Below are positions 52,139-61,425 of a stretch of DNA of 64,000 nucleotides, piece by piece (the first letter of the stretch is position 1; every line of letters starts with the position of its first letter). Below the pieces are notes generated by a model, which was not told the DNA's origin, searched no databases, and saw nothing but the letters and a program-made list of their open reading frames with translations. Source of the DNA: an uncultured Propionibacterium sp. (GTDB lineage Bacteria > Actinomycetota > Actinomycetes > Propionibacteriales > Propionibacteriaceae); the NCBI GenBank assembly GCA_938036835.1, contig CALHWB010000039.1:35828-99827 (forward strand). The letters are read 5' to 3'. The position numbers and the translations under genes were made by a program.

Positions 52139-52825
52139 ATGCACATCCTCGTGGTTGACGACGACCAGGCGGTCCGCGACTCGTTGGCCCGGTCACTCCA
52201 ATACGGCAGCGGCTACGAGGTGACCACCGCCGAGGATGGCCTGGACGCCTTGGCGAAGCTGTCGAGCCTGCGTCCCGACGCGGTGGTGATGGACGTGATG
52301 ATGCCCCGGCTGGATGGTCTGGAGACCACCCGGATGCTGCGGTCGTCCGGCAACGATGTCGCGATCCTGATCCTGACCGCCCGCGATGCGGTCGGCGACC
52401 GGGTGGACGGTCTGGATGCCGGGGCCGACGACTACATGGTCAAGCCCTTCTCGCTGGAGGAATTGACCGCCCGGCTGCGGGCGCTCACCCGGCGGCTGCG
52501 CCCCGAGCAGGACAGCTCGGAGGTACTGGTCTTCGACGATCTGACGATGGACACCTCGACCCGCGAGGTGATGCGGCGGGGCCGGCGCATCAGCCTGACC
52601 CGCACCGAGTTCGCGCTGCTGCAGACCTTCATGGAGCATCCCCGGCGGGTACTGGAACGCGGTTGGCTGCTGAACGAAGTCTGGGGTATCGACTTCTTGA
52701 CCACCGCGAACTCCCTGGAGGTCTATATCGGCTATCTGCGCCGCAAGACCGAGCAGGAGGGCGAACCCCGGTTGATCCACACCGTGCGCACCATCGGTTA
52801 CGTCTTGCGCGAAACACCCCCGTGA
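52139..52825 (+). CDS. mprA: OmpR-family response regulator, MprA-like
   Basis: A 228-residue regulator. The receiver domain has DDD at 7-9, phospho-acceptor Asp52 in VVMDVMMPRLDG and Lys in YMVKPFSLEEL. A winged-helix DNA-binding domain contains RRGRRISLTRTEFALLQTFMEHPRRVLERGWLLNEVWG and ends with the wing HTVRTIGYVL. Sequence and partner resemble mycobacterial MprA, which controls envelope stress. Its TGA overlaps the GTG of the kinase gene (GTGA), so the pair is translationally coupled. The ATG at 52139 is preceded by a leaderless-type hexamer. Confidence 0.9.
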   Translation: MHILVVDDDQAVRDSLARSLQYGSGYEVTTAEDGLDALAKLSSLRPDAVVMDVMMPRLDGLETTRMLRSSGNDVAILILTARDAVGDRVDGLDAGADDYMVKPFSLEELTARLRALTRRLRPEQDSSEVLVFDDLTMDTSTREVMRRGRRISLTRTEFALLQTFMEHPRRVLERGWLLNEVWGIDFLTTANSLEVYIGYLRRKTEQEGEPRLIHTVRTIGYVLRETPP

Positions 52826-54240
52826 ACCGGCTTGGGGAGCTATGGCGCCAGCAGCTTGAACGCAGTTCCTCGGTACAGGGCCGGTTAGCCCGGATCACCG
52901 CCACCGGGGTGGCCGTTGCGGTGCTGTTCATCGGCTTGGCGACCTATCTCACGGCGCGTGGTTCGCTGTACAACCAGCTCGACCAGGAACTGGTCGAGGT
53001 GGCCGTCTACGCCTCCGGGCCGATCAGCACCGACGTCGATGGCCTCGGTGGGTTGAACGCGGCAGCGTTGCAGGCCGCCAATGTGACCATGGTGCTGGTG
53101 CGGGCCGATGGCACCGTTCGCCGGGTGCAGGGCATGCGGGCCAGCATCAACCCCGGCCCGGCCGAAGTCGCCATCGCCCGCACCCAGCATGGCTCGTCCA
53201 CCCGCTCGGTGACGGGTAACGACAATGCCCTTTATCGCGTGGTCGCGGTGCCCCTGAGCACCGATGGAGGACGCTACGCGATGGTGCTGGCGCGGCCCCT
53301 GGGGCCGACCAGTTCCACCCTGCGGGACATCGGCACCATCATCGCCGGGGTGGGATTGGTGTTCATCGGGCTGGCCGCGCTGATGGGCTACTACTCGGGA
53401 CGGCAACTGATGCGCCCGCTGCGGGAGCTGTCCCGGGCGGTGACCCGGGTGGCCGAAACCGACGAGCTGAACCCGATCGGCACCTATACCGATGACGAGC
53501 TGGGCGACCTGTCGCGCAGCTTCGACACGATGATGCACTCCTTGGCCAGTTCCCGGGATCGCCAGCGCCGGTTGATCGCCGATGCCGGTCACGAGTTGCG
53601 CACCCCACTGACCTCGATGCGCACCAATGTGGAGTTGCTGGTGGCCGACGAGAAGTCCGGCATGTTGCCGCCCGGGGCCCGCGCCGAGATCCTCAGCGAT
53701 ATCGCGGCCCAGTTGGGTGAGTTCACCTCGCTGGTAGGCGACCTGGTGCACCTGAGCCGCGATGACGTGGTCACCCCGAGCCCGGAACCGCTGAACTTCG
53801 CCGATGTGGTCGGGGCTGCGGTGGAGCGGGGCAAACGCCGCGGGCCGAACCTGCACTTCGATCTGCGGCTGGCGCCGTTGTTCATCATCGGCGAACCGGA
53901 CACCCTAGAACGGGCGGTCACCAACCTGCTGGACAATGCGGTGAAGTTCTCGCCCGAGGGCGGCACGGTGCATGTGCACCTCGGCGGCGAGGAACTGGTC
54001 ATCTGGGACGAGGGCCCCGGGATCGCCGAGGACGACCTGCCGAAGATCTTCGACCGGTTCTATCGCTCCAACAAGGCACGCAACACCCCCGGCACCGGCC
54101 TGGGGTTATCGATCGTGGCGCACACCATCAACGCCCATGGCGGCACGGTCGAGGCGAGCAACCAACCCGGTGCCGGAGCGAAGTTCACCGTCCGGTTGCC
54201 GGCCGCGCCGCCGGAGGAACTGGCCGGGTTCGAGGACTGA
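52822..54240 (+). CDS. mprB: Sensor histidine kinase, MprB-like
   Basis: A 472-residue membrane kinase. The first helix is at about 27-46, an extracytoplasmic sensor follows to about 170, and the second helix is GTIIAGVGLVFIGLAALMGY. A HAMP linker and the HisKA motif AGHELRTPLTSMRTNVELL (phosphorylated His) come next. The HATPase domain has LLDNAVKFSPEGG, DEGPGIAEDDL, IFDRFYRS and GTGLGLSIVAHTINAHGG. The start GTG overlaps the regulator's stop; the longer open frame lies inside the regulator gene and is rejected. In mycobacteria MprAB senses envelope stress; a MarP-type protease is in this window but not adjacent. Confidence 0.92.
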   Translation: MNRLGELWRQQLERSSSVQGRLARITATGVAVAVLFIGLATYLTARGSLYNQLDQELVEVAVYASGPISTDVDGLGGLNAAALQAANVTMVLVRADGTVRRVQGMRASINPGPAEVAIARTQHGSSTRSVTGNDNALYRVVAVPLSTDGGRYAMVLARPLGPTSSTLRDIGTIIAGVGLVFIGLAALMGYYSGRQLMRPLRELSRAVTRVAETDELNPIGTYTDDELGDLSRSFDTMMHSLASSRDRQRRLIADAGHELRTPLTSMRTNVELLVADEKSGMLPPGARAEILSDIAAQLGEFTSLVGDLVHLSRDDVVTPSPEPLNFADVVGAAVERGKRRGPNLHFDLRLAPLFIIGEPDTLERAVTNLLDNAVKFSPEGGTVHVHLGGEELVIWDEGPGIAEDDLPKIFDRFYRSNKARNTPGTGLGLSIVAHTINAHGGTVEASNQPGAGAKFTVRLPAAPPEELAGFED

Positions 54241-54394
54241 CCCGCACCCCGGGCAGGCCGGCGCCGCACCGCCGGAACCCGCGCCGAAGTTATCCACAGG
54301 ATTATGCACATCCTGGGGAGAATTGCACCGATGTAGTTACCCGGATGCAATTTACTCCTCCGCGCTCGGGCCGATCCACCGGCCTCAGGCGCCC

Positions 54395-54425
54395 GGCCCG
54401 GCCGAGTGGGCCACCCGGCCGGGCC
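54395..54425 (-). terminator. 10-bp GC hairpin after ldh
   Basis: GGCCCGGCCG and CGGCCGGGCC pair perfectly around an eleven-base loop, 21 bases after the ldh stop codon on the minus strand. No U-tract follows. The convergent mprB gene ends about 155 bases away. Confidence 0.5.
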
Positions 54426-54446
54426 GGCGCGCAATCGCCCCCGGGT

Positions 54447-55454
54447 TCAGTAGCCCAACGACCGGGCGACCGCACGCAGGCTGTCCGCCGAAGCCTGTAG
54501 CGCAGCATGCTCGGCCTCGGCCAGGCGCGGCAGCAGGCGCCGGCCGGCACCCGAGCGACCGACAATGGTCGGCACCGACATGCAGACATCGGCGATACCG
54601 GCCCAACCGTCCAGCAGGGTCGAGATGGTCAGGACGCGTTGTTCGTCGTTCAGCACCGCCCCGATGATCCGCGAAACCGCCAGGCCGACCGCATAGTTGG
54701 TTGCTCCCTTGCCCTCGATGATCCGGTAGGCCGAACGCATCACCTCGTGGGCGATCCGCCCGCGCAGTTCGTCATCGAATTCCGCACCGTTGCGGGTATC
54801 TCCCCAACTGGTCAGCGGCACGTTGCCGATCTCGGCCGAGGACCACAATGGGATCTCGGAATCGCCGTGTTCGCCGGCGATATAGGCGTGGATATTCTGC
54901 ACGGCCGTACCGGTTTGCAGCGAGACGAGATACCGCAGCCGCGAGGTGTCCAGCACGGTGCCCGATCCGAACAGCTGACTGGCCGGCAGCCCCGAGATCT
55001 TCAGGGATGCGTAGGTCACCACATCCACCGGGTTGGCGACCATGATGTAGATGGCATTCGGGGCCACCTTGAGCAGTCCGGGCAGGATCGCCTGCATGAT
55101 CGACACGCTGGCACCGGCCAGTTCCAGCCGGGACTGACCGGGCTTCTGCCGGGCACCGGCGGTGATCACCACGACATCGGCATCGCGGCAGATCTCCACA
55201 TCGTCCGATCCGGCTACCGAGGCCGCCGGGGTGAACTGGATGCCGTGGGCGATGTCGAGGGCCTCGGCCTCGACCCGTTGTTTGTTGATGTCCTGCAGGA
55301 CGACCTCCCGGGCGACCCCCCGGATGACGCAGGCATAGGCGAGGGTCGAGCCGACCGCGCCGGCACCGATGATGGCCACCTTCGAAGGGCTGCCATCGCG
55401 GCGGGTCGGGTAAAGCGAATCGGCGGTATTGGTGGTGATCTTGACTTCGCTCAT
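54447..55454 (-). CDS. ldh: L-lactate dehydrogenase
   Basis: NAD-dependent reduction of pyruvate to L-lactate, a fermentation step. The 335-residue protein has the dinucleotide loop AIIGAGAVGSTLAYA and the substrate-loop Arg in GARQKPGQSRLEL, which is the lactate rather than malate type (Gln at the specificity position). It also has NPVDVVTY and the catalytic His in GEHGDSE. An N-terminal extension of about 24 residues precedes the Rossmann fold. AGGAG lies before the ATG. It is a single gene, convergent with mprB. Confidence 0.95.
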   Translation of the reverse strand: MSEVKITTNTADSLYPTRRDGSPSKVAIIGAGAVGSTLAYACVIRGVAREVVLQDINKQRVEAEALDIAHGIQFTPAASVAGSDDVEICRDADVVVITAGARQKPGQSRLELAGASVSIMQAILPGLLKVAPNAIYIMVANPVDVVTYASLKISGLPASQLFGSGTVLDTSRLRYLVSLQTGTAVQNIHAYIAGEHGDSEIPLWSSAEIGNVPLTSWGDTRNGAEFDDELRGRIAHEVMRSAYRIIEGKGATNYAVGLAVSRIIGAVLNDEQRVLTISTLLDGWAGIADVCMSVPTIVGRSGAGRRLLPRLAEAEHAALQASADSLRAVARSLGY

Positions 55455-55630
55455 GGCGATCTCCTGTGTCTACTCGGGGTTCTATCGATGTCAGCATTCT
55501 CGTCCGAAGTGGCGGCGCCCGCAGGCGTAGTCGCTCGCGGCTCATCCGCCGGCGACCGGTTCGCCCAACCGTCGCGGGCCGCCGCGCGGCCGGTGACCGG
55601 GGGTACTCGATGGGACCGCACGACAACATG

Positions 55631-55649
55631 CTAGGTTAGGTTAACCTAA
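55631..55649. promoter_or_regulatory. DtxR/IdeR iron box
   Basis: CTAGGTTAGGTTAACCTAA matches the 19-base DtxR/IdeR consensus TWAGGTTAGSCTAACCTWA at 17 positions. It lies about 205 bases before the first ABC gene, so the exporter pair is probably repressed by iron. A short frame of 68 codons (55671-55877) follows it; I cannot tell whether it is translated. The rest of 55455-55854 shows no gene. Confidence 0.8.
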
Positions 55650-55854
55650 GTCAAGCTCTCAGGGGTCCGCATGTCCAGCGGTTTGACGCCCGAGCCCGTC
55701 GCCGGCTCCGGCATTGCCGCACTTCAGTGCTCGAAGGCTCGCGCCGAACTCCATGAGCCTCGCCGTGCGCCCCGGACCGTTCGTGCATCGTGGGCGGTGA
55801 CGATCACCCTGACGGCGCCGCCCGGCCACCTTGGATTGCCAGGAAGGATCGACC

Positions 55855-57750
55855 TTGAGTTCCTCGCCCACCGCTGATCTCGGCGATAGGCCGCCGACAG
55901 GGCCACAGAGCGTTTGGGATCTGCTGTCCAGCGCCCAGCGCTCCATGATCATCGGTTTCATCCTCGCCGGCCTGGGTGCCGTGGCGAAGGTGGTGCCCTA
56001 TATCGCCATCGTGGAAATCGCGCGCAGTCTGCTGACCGGATCCACCACCGGACCCGGCCCATGGGTCTGGGTGCCGATAGCCATCGCGGCCATGATCGGC
56101 CACACGCTGGCCTATAACTATGCGCTCGGCAGCAACCACTTTGCCGAGGCGAAACTGCGCAACGAACTGCGGCAAAGATTGGTGACCAAGCTGGGCAGAG
56201 TCAGCCTCGGCTGGTTCACCGCCCGCAGTTCCGGCCAGATCCGCCAGGCGGTGACCAAGGACACCTCCGCCATCCATGCGTTGGTGGCTCATCTGGCCGG
56301 CGACTTCGCCAATTCCCTGTTTAGCATGCTGGCCTCGCTTGGCTACCTGTTCTGGCTCGACTGGCGCTTCGCGAGCATGCTGCTGGGCGGGCTGATTGTG
56401 CTGCTGATCGTCGTGCTCCTGATCAGCATGACGGGTCTGACGGATATCTTCCGACGGTACGCCGAATCCGAACGCAGCCTTGCCACCAGCACCGTCGAAC
56501 TGGTCGACGGCATCAAGGAGGTTAAAAACTTCGGGATCACCGGCGAGGTATTCGGGCGCTTCGACCGGGCTCAACGGCACCACGCCGAGGTATCGCTTGC
56601 CTGGCTACGCAAACAGAGTCTCGGGACCTCCTTGCTCGGTTCGGCGATGCAACCCGCGGTGGTTTTCGCCGTCACCGCGGCGCTCGGCCTGCTGGGGACG
56701 CTACAGGGCTGGCTGGATCCGATCACCGTGCTGGCCTTCGCCCTGGTCTGGGTGGGCCTGCCCGAGGGACTGCTGGCGCTGGTTGGCATCACCCAGCTCA
56801 TCTACACCGCCAAGCAGGCCGCCAACAGCACCCTGGCGATCCTGCAAGCCCCGGAATTGCCCGAACCGAGTCCCCCGCCCCTAGCCGAGCCGGCGCCCCC
56901 CACCGCCATCGGCGCAATCGGCCAGCGCGATACCCCGATACAATCCAGCATAGCCGTTGAGACGAACGGCCTTGCCCCAGCGCCCGGCGACGCGCCGGCC
57001 ATCGAGTTCCGCGATGTCACCTTCTGTTACGAAGCCGGCGAGCAGGTGATCTCGCACCTGTCCCTGAGCTGTGCGCCCGGGACGGTGACCGCGCTCGTCG
57101 GTCCCTCCGGAGGCGGCAAATCGACACTGGCCAAGCTCATCGCCCGCTTCTGGGATGTCGATTCGGGCGCGGTGCTGGTGAATGGCCGCGACGTCCGGGA
57201 CATTCCGACCAGGGAGCTGATGGGCGCCATATCGCTGGTCTTCCAGGAAGTGATGCTGAGCACCGATACCGTGCGAGCCAATATCGCCCTCGGTCGCGCC
57301 GGGGCCACCGACGCCGCAATCGCGCAGGCCGCCCGGGCCGCCTGCATCCACGACCGCATCAGGCAGTTGCCCGCAGGCTACGACACCGTCGTCGGTGCGG
57401 GAGCCCATTTCTCCGGTGGGGAAGCCCAACGGCTGACCATCGCCCGGGCGTTCCTGGCGGCCGCCCCGATCCTAATTCTCGACGAAGCCACCGCCCAGGC
57501 GGATGCGCACTCCGAACGGCTCATTCAGCAGGCCATCAGCAATCTGGCAGCCGGACGCACCGTCATCGTCATCGCCCATCGGCTCGACACCATCCGGGGA
57601 GTCGATCAGATCGCGGTGATCGACGAGGGCCGGCTGACCGAATGCGGCACCCACGACCAGTTGATTACCGGCCACGGCCGCTACGCGCGGCTCTGGCAGG
57701 GGCAACACCACGCCGATTCCGCCCTGGCGGGCAAGGAGCAGTCATGTTGA
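55855..57750 (+). CDS. ABC exporter half-transporter, iron-regulated (IrtA/YbtP-like)
   Basis: A 631-residue half-transporter with the membrane domain first (helices such as SMIIGFILAGLGAVAKVVPYIA and FASMLLGGLIVLLIVVLLIS). The ATPase domain has Walker A GPSGGGKST, signature FSGGEAQRLTIARAF, Walker B ILILDEATAQ and H-loop AHRLDT. The linker between domains (about residues 330-375) is unusually long and Pro-rich. With its partner it resembles the IrtAB/YbtPQ group that moves siderophores, and the DtxR-type iron box upstream supports this. No siderophore-interacting domain is fused. The start is a TTG at 55855, with AGGAAGG upstream. Confidence 0.84.
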   Translation: MSSSPTADLGDRPPTGPQSVWDLLSSAQRSMIIGFILAGLGAVAKVVPYIAIVEIARSLLTGSTTGPGPWVWVPIAIAAMIGHTLAYNYALGSNHFAEAKLRNELRQRLVTKLGRVSLGWFTARSSGQIRQAVTKDTSAIHALVAHLAGDFANSLFSMLASLGYLFWLDWRFASMLLGGLIVLLIVVLLISMTGLTDIFRRYAESERSLATSTVELVDGIKEVKNFGITGEVFGRFDRAQRHHAEVSLAWLRKQSLGTSLLGSAMQPAVVFAVTAALGLLGTLQGWLDPITVLAFALVWVGLPEGLLALVGITQLIYTAKQAANSTLAILQAPELPEPSPPPLAEPAPPTAIGAIGQRDTPIQSSIAVETNGLAPAPGDAPAIEFRDVTFCYEAGEQVISHLSLSCAPGTVTALVGPSGGGKSTLAKLIARFWDVDSGAVLVNGRDVRDIPTRELMGAISLVFQEVMLSTDTVRANIALGRAGATDAAIAQAARAACIHDRIRQLPAGYDTVVGAGAHFSGGEAQRLTIARAFLAAAPILILDEATAQADAHSERLIQQAISNLAAGRTVIVIAHRLDTIRGVDQIAVIDEGRLTECGTHDQLITGHGRYARLWQGQHHADSALAGKEQSC

Positions 57751-59492
57751 ACCGGTTCCATCGCTACCTCGGCAATCCCCGGACGGTGATCTGGCTGCTA
57801 GCCGGCTATTTCGGTGCCGCGATCCTGCAGGGACTGGCCTTTGTCACGATGATCCCCTTCCTGCGGGCCTTCCTAGGCGGGGACCCGGCTTCGGCGTTAC
57901 CCGCGCTCTGGCGCCTGCTGGCCCTGGCGATCGGAGCCTTCGTCATCCAGTGGATCACGCTATTCGCGTCCCAGCGGGTATCGGTGATGGATATCTGCGG
58001 CACGCTCGTCCACAGGGTAGGCAAGCAGGTGTCGCGGCTGCCGCTGGGTTGGTTCGGGGCCGGGACCTCCGGTGGGATAGCCGCAGTCATCTCCGCACAT
58101 ACCGATACCCTGTCCCATCTGGCCTCCATCGTTTTCCCGAATCTGATCGGGGCCGTCGTGGTGCCGTTGACCGTGCTGGTGGCGATGCCGTTCTACGATT
58201 GGCGGCTGGCCCTGGTGCTGGCCTGCTCACTGCCGTTGACCTTTGGGGTATGGCGTTGGGGCCTGCGAACCATGAAGGCCGAGCATCTCCAGGAACCCCG
58301 GCTGGCCGCCGCCAGCGCTGCCCGGCTGATCGAGTACGCCCAGTTGCAGCCGGTATTGCGGGCGCGTGGCCTGGCCGGGCTGAACTGGGCACCGCTGAAA
58401 ACCACCTTAGCCGAGGAATACGCCGCGATCGATCGTCTGCTGCGCACCCAGGGCCCGCCGGTAACCGCCGCGCTGGCGGTCTCCCATCTGGTTTTCGGCG
58501 GAACGCTGGCCGCCGGCCTGTGGCTTTGCCTTAACGAGTCGCTCGACGTGGCCACGTTCGTGGCGATCGTGTTGCTGAGCGCCCGCTTCGCCACGCCGAT
58601 AGCCCAGGCGTTGCTTTACCAGGCGGAGGTGCAGAAGAGCAACATCGCCCTTGACGCGGTGGGTGCGGTGCTGGACGCTCCCGTGCTGCCGCCGGGCTCC
58701 GGCGATCGGCTACCGGACGGGCACGATATCGTCTTCGACAAGGTGGGTTTCGGCTATGAGGCCGGCCAGCCGATTCTGCAAGACCTCACCCTGACCGCAC
58801 CCCAGGGGCAGGTCACCGCGCTGGTCGGCCCATCGGGCTGCGGCAAATCGACCCTGACCAAGCTGGTTGCCCGGTTCTGGGATGTGGACCGTGGGCGGAT
58901 CACTATCGGTGGCGTCGATATCCGGGAGATGCGCACCGACCAGTTGATGTCGATGATCGCCATGGTCTTCCAAGACGTCTACCTGTTCGACGCCACGATT
59001 AGAGACAATATCGGTCTGGCTCGTCCGGACGCCACCGACGAGCAGGTGGCCGAGGCGGTCCGCCGGGCACGGCTCGAACCGGTAATCCAGCGATTGCCGG
59101 ACGGGCTGGACACCCGGGTCGGCGAGGGCGGGCTACGGCTATCGGGGGGCGAACGCCAGCGCGTCGCGATTGCGCGCGCCTTCTTGAAGGACGCCCCGAT
59201 CCTGCTGCTGGACGAGATCACCTCGGCGCTGGATGCCGAGAACGAAGCCGTGCTGGCCGACACCCTCGCCGAACTGTCCCGGGGCCGCACCGTGGTGGTC
59301 ATCGCCCACCGGCTGACCACCATCATGAATGCGGATCGCGTCACGGTCTTGTCGGGCCGCGAACTGGGTAGGCCAACCCGCATCGTCGAACAGGGTACCC
59401 CGGCCCAACTAGCCGAGCGGGGTGGCCTGTTTGCCGAACTGGTCGCCGATTCCCGGGCGGTCGGCCGGTGGCGGCTCGGTTCGGCGGGCTAG
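57744..59492 (+). CDS. ABC exporter half-transporter, partner (IrtB/YbtQ-like)
   Basis: A 582-residue half-transporter. Its ATG overlaps the end of the previous gene by seven bases, with AAGGAG before it, so the two are coupled. The membrane domain starts MLNRFHRYLGNPRTVIWLLAGYFGAAI. The ATPase domain is intact: GPSGCGKST, QDVYLF, LSGGERQRVAIARAF, ILLLDEITSALD and IAHRLTT. Both ATP sites of the dimer therefore look functional, unlike the pair at 47535-51283. A substrate such as an iron-siderophore complex is likely from the family and the iron box, but not proven. marP converges 17 bases downstream. Confidence 0.85.
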   Translation: MLNRFHRYLGNPRTVIWLLAGYFGAAILQGLAFVTMIPFLRAFLGGDPASALPALWRLLALAIGAFVIQWITLFASQRVSVMDICGTLVHRVGKQVSRLPLGWFGAGTSGGIAAVISAHTDTLSHLASIVFPNLIGAVVVPLTVLVAMPFYDWRLALVLACSLPLTFGVWRWGLRTMKAEHLQEPRLAAASAARLIEYAQLQPVLRARGLAGLNWAPLKTTLAEEYAAIDRLLRTQGPPVTAALAVSHLVFGGTLAAGLWLCLNESLDVATFVAIVLLSARFATPIAQALLYQAEVQKSNIALDAVGAVLDAPVLPPGSGDRLPDGHDIVFDKVGFGYEAGQPILQDLTLTAPQGQVTALVGPSGCGKSTLTKLVARFWDVDRGRITIGGVDIREMRTDQLMSMIAMVFQDVYLFDATIRDNIGLARPDATDEQVAEAVRRARLEPVIQRLPDGLDTRVGEGGLRLSGGERQRVAIARAFLKDAPILLLDEITSALDAENEAVLADTLAELSRGRTVVVIAHRLTTIMNADRVTVLSGRELGRPTRIVEQGTPAQLAERGGLFAELVADSRAVGRWRLGSAG

Positions 59493-59509
59493 CCGGGCGA
59501 TGGCCGCGG

Positions 59510-60700
59510 TCAGTGGACCAGGCAGCCTCCGGTCGGCACCGGTTCGCTCAGCGTCGCCGCCGCGGCCAGCCAGCCGTCGGTCGCCTGGTCGGTCAGCGCA
59601 TAGCCGGTCTCGGCGTCAGTCACCGACATGGCGAAGACGGTACCGGCCACCTGGCCGTCGACCGTCAGCAGCGGCCCACCCGAATTGCCCGGGCGCACCA
59701 CCCCGCGAATCGCGTAGACCTCGCGGGGAATGCCCGCTTCGCCGAAGATATCCGAACCCTGCTCGGTAATCGTCCCCCGGATACGCGCCGGGCTCACGGT
59801 ATAGGGCCCACCCCAGGGGAAGCCGGCCGCCGCGGCGTCCGCGCCGGCAGCCAGCACGGCCGACCTGGCCAGCGGTTCGGCAGCCAGCCCGGGAACGGCC
59901 AGCACCGCTAGATCCAGGTCGGGATCGAAGCCCACCACGGTGGCCGTCAACGCCGGGCCGGTGCCGCCCACCGAGACCTCCACGGTCCGCGAACCCGCCA
60001 CGACATGGGCATTGGTGATCACTCGCTGCCAGGCAGCCACCCAGCCGCTGCCGGTCGAATCGGTGCCGCACTGCGGGGCATCGCTGCGCACCTGGACGAT
60101 GCTGTCCGCGGCCGCCTGCACCCCGGGTGCGTTGCCGGCGGCGGCATCCGGTTCGGGTACCGGCAGGCTCGGTTCCTGCCCGCCGAAGATGCCGGGCAGC
60201 CGGCTGGCCACGGCATCCACCGCCCGCCCGGGCCATTGGTTGAAGCTGTCCGGAATCGCCTCGTCCAGGGCCCGGAACACCGTCGAGTCATCGATAGCCC
60301 GGCCCAGCGCGTTCGGCGCCACCGGGCGGGTCGCGGTCAATACCCCCCAGGCCAGCACGCCCACCGCCAGCACGGCGGCCACCAGTCCGGCGGCGGCATC
60401 CACGCCATGGGCCCGGTCACCGCCACGCATCCGGCGGCCGATCGCCCCGATCAGCAACTCGCCCAGAGTGGCACCCACCAGCAGCGCACCGACCAGCAGG
60501 CTGCTGCGGCCAACCCGGTGGGCGGCCACCCCAGGTAGTAGCTCCAGCAATCGCGGTCCCGCCCATAGCCCGCCGATGCCACCGGCCAGCATGCCCAGCA
60601 GACTGAACAGACCGGCCAGGAAACCCGTACGCCAGCCGTACATGCCGCGTCCGAGCGCGATCAACAGGGTCACCGCATCCAGTATGTGGGCACCGCTCAC
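59510..60700 (-). CDS. marP: Membrane serine protease, MarP family
   Basis: A 396-residue protein with four N-terminal CvpA-like helices (for example LLIALGRGMYGWRTGFLAGL and LVAAVLAVGVLAWGVL) and an extracytoplasmic trypsin-like domain. The catalytic His is in ITNAHVVAG, Asp in DPDLDLAVL and Ser in RPGNSGGP. Cysteines at AAPQ-type position (APQCGTDS) and the C-terminus (TGGCLVH) match the pair that forms the redox-sensitive disulfide of mycobacterial MarP. That enzyme protects cells from acid and oxidative stress by processing envelope proteins. GGAG precedes the GTG start. Confidence 0.9.
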   Translation of the reverse strand: MSGAHILDAVTLLIALGRGMYGWRTGFLAGLFSLLGMLAGGIGGLWAGPRLLELLPGVAAHRVGRSSLLVGALLVGATLGELLIGAIGRRMRGGDRAHGVDAAAGLVAAVLAVGVLAWGVLTATRPVAPNALGRAIDDSTVFRALDEAIPDSFNQWPGRAVDAVASRLPGIFGGQEPSLPVPEPDAAAGNAPGVQAAADSIVQVRSDAPQCGTDSTGSGWVAAWQRVITNAHVVAGSRTVEVSVGGTGPALTATVVGFDPDLDLAVLAVPGLAAEPLARSAVLAAGADAAAAGFPWGGPYTVSPARIRGTITEQGSDIFGEAGIPREVYAIRGVVRPGNSGGPLLTVDGQVAGTVFAMSVTDAETGYALTDQATDGWLAAAATLSEPVPTGGCLVH

Positions 60701-60846
60701 CGGGGCTCCTCTCGTCGCAACCAGCCTGCCGCGGGAAGCTGTGAGCCCAAACCCGGAAACCAGCCGGCCCGCGGGCCGCCGGCCTCATGACAGAACGCGC
60801 GGCCGACCGTCACCAGCGGTGCCGGCCGTCAGGCAGTCATCCGGCG

Positions 60847-61377
60847 CTACACCGCTTCGGCGCGCTCATCCAGGGCGTCAAGGGCAGCCCGGGACTCGTT
60901 CATGATCATGGCATGCATGACTTCCCGGGCGTCGTCCTCGGAGACATCGACGGCCAATGCTATCTCGGCCAGCAACGGCGCCGAGGCCTCCTTGAGCAGA
61001 TCCTTCTCGCCGAGCGAGAGAGAACCGCGTTCCCGGCGGCGAACGAGATCGCGCACCACCGCGGCCAACTGCAACGGGTCACCCGTGGCGATCGAAGCCC
61101 GGTTGGCCTTGTATCGCCGCGACCACTGGGGCTCCTCGCCGACGGTCGGACCGCTGAGAACCTCGGCGAGCTTGTCCAGTTCACGCATTCCGGCAACATC
61201 GCGGATACCGATATCGTCGGCCTTGTGCATCGGAATGCTGACCTTCAGCTTGCTGCTCACAACCTCAAGCTCGGCGTATTCGACCTGCTCGCCGCGAACC
61301 GTGCGGATCATCACCTTGGCCACCGTGGCAGGCCCATGATGCGGGTGGATGACGGTCTGACCAACGTGGAACTTCAT
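60847..61377 (-). CDS. carD: CarD-family RNA polymerase-binding regulator
   Basis: CarD binds the RNA polymerase beta subunit and stabilises open promoter complexes, notably at rRNA promoters. The 176-residue protein starts with the Tudor-like interaction domain MKFHVGQTVIHPHHGPATVA and continues with the helical DNA-binding half, including SRRYKANRASIATGDPLQLAAVVRDLVRR. That half contains the conserved region with the Trp-containing EEPQWSRR. Length and order match the mycobacterial protein. GAGGA precedes the ATG. The unusual leader hairpin is noted separately. Confidence 0.95.
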   Translation of the reverse strand: MKFHVGQTVIHPHHGPATVAKVMIRTVRGEQVEYAELEVVSSKLKVSIPMHKADDIGIRDVAGMRELDKLAEVLSGPTVGEEPQWSRRYKANRASIATGDPLQLAAVVRDLVRRRERGSLSLGEKDLLKEASAPLLAEIALAVDVSEDDAREVMHAMIMNESRAALDALDERAEAV

Positions 61378-61425
61378 CTATCGTCCTCGCCCTATCCCAG
61401 TGCAGTGCCCGCGTGCGCGAACCTA

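Noticed and set aside
52663..52821. N-terminal extension of the MprB-like kinase
   Set aside because: It lies inside the response regulator gene in another frame.
54290..54300. Perfect DnaA box TTATCCACA between mprB and ldh
   Set aside because: It is a single copy with no dnaA, dnaN or AT-rich region nearby; a lone box is not an origin.
54319..54354. ATTGCA...TGCAAT dyad after mprB
   Set aside because: Only six bases with an 18-base loop; too weak to call a terminator or operator.
55671..55877. 68-codon ORF between the iron box and the ABC gene
   Set aside because: Weak ribosome binding site and overlap with the ABC start; it may be a leader but cannot be supported.
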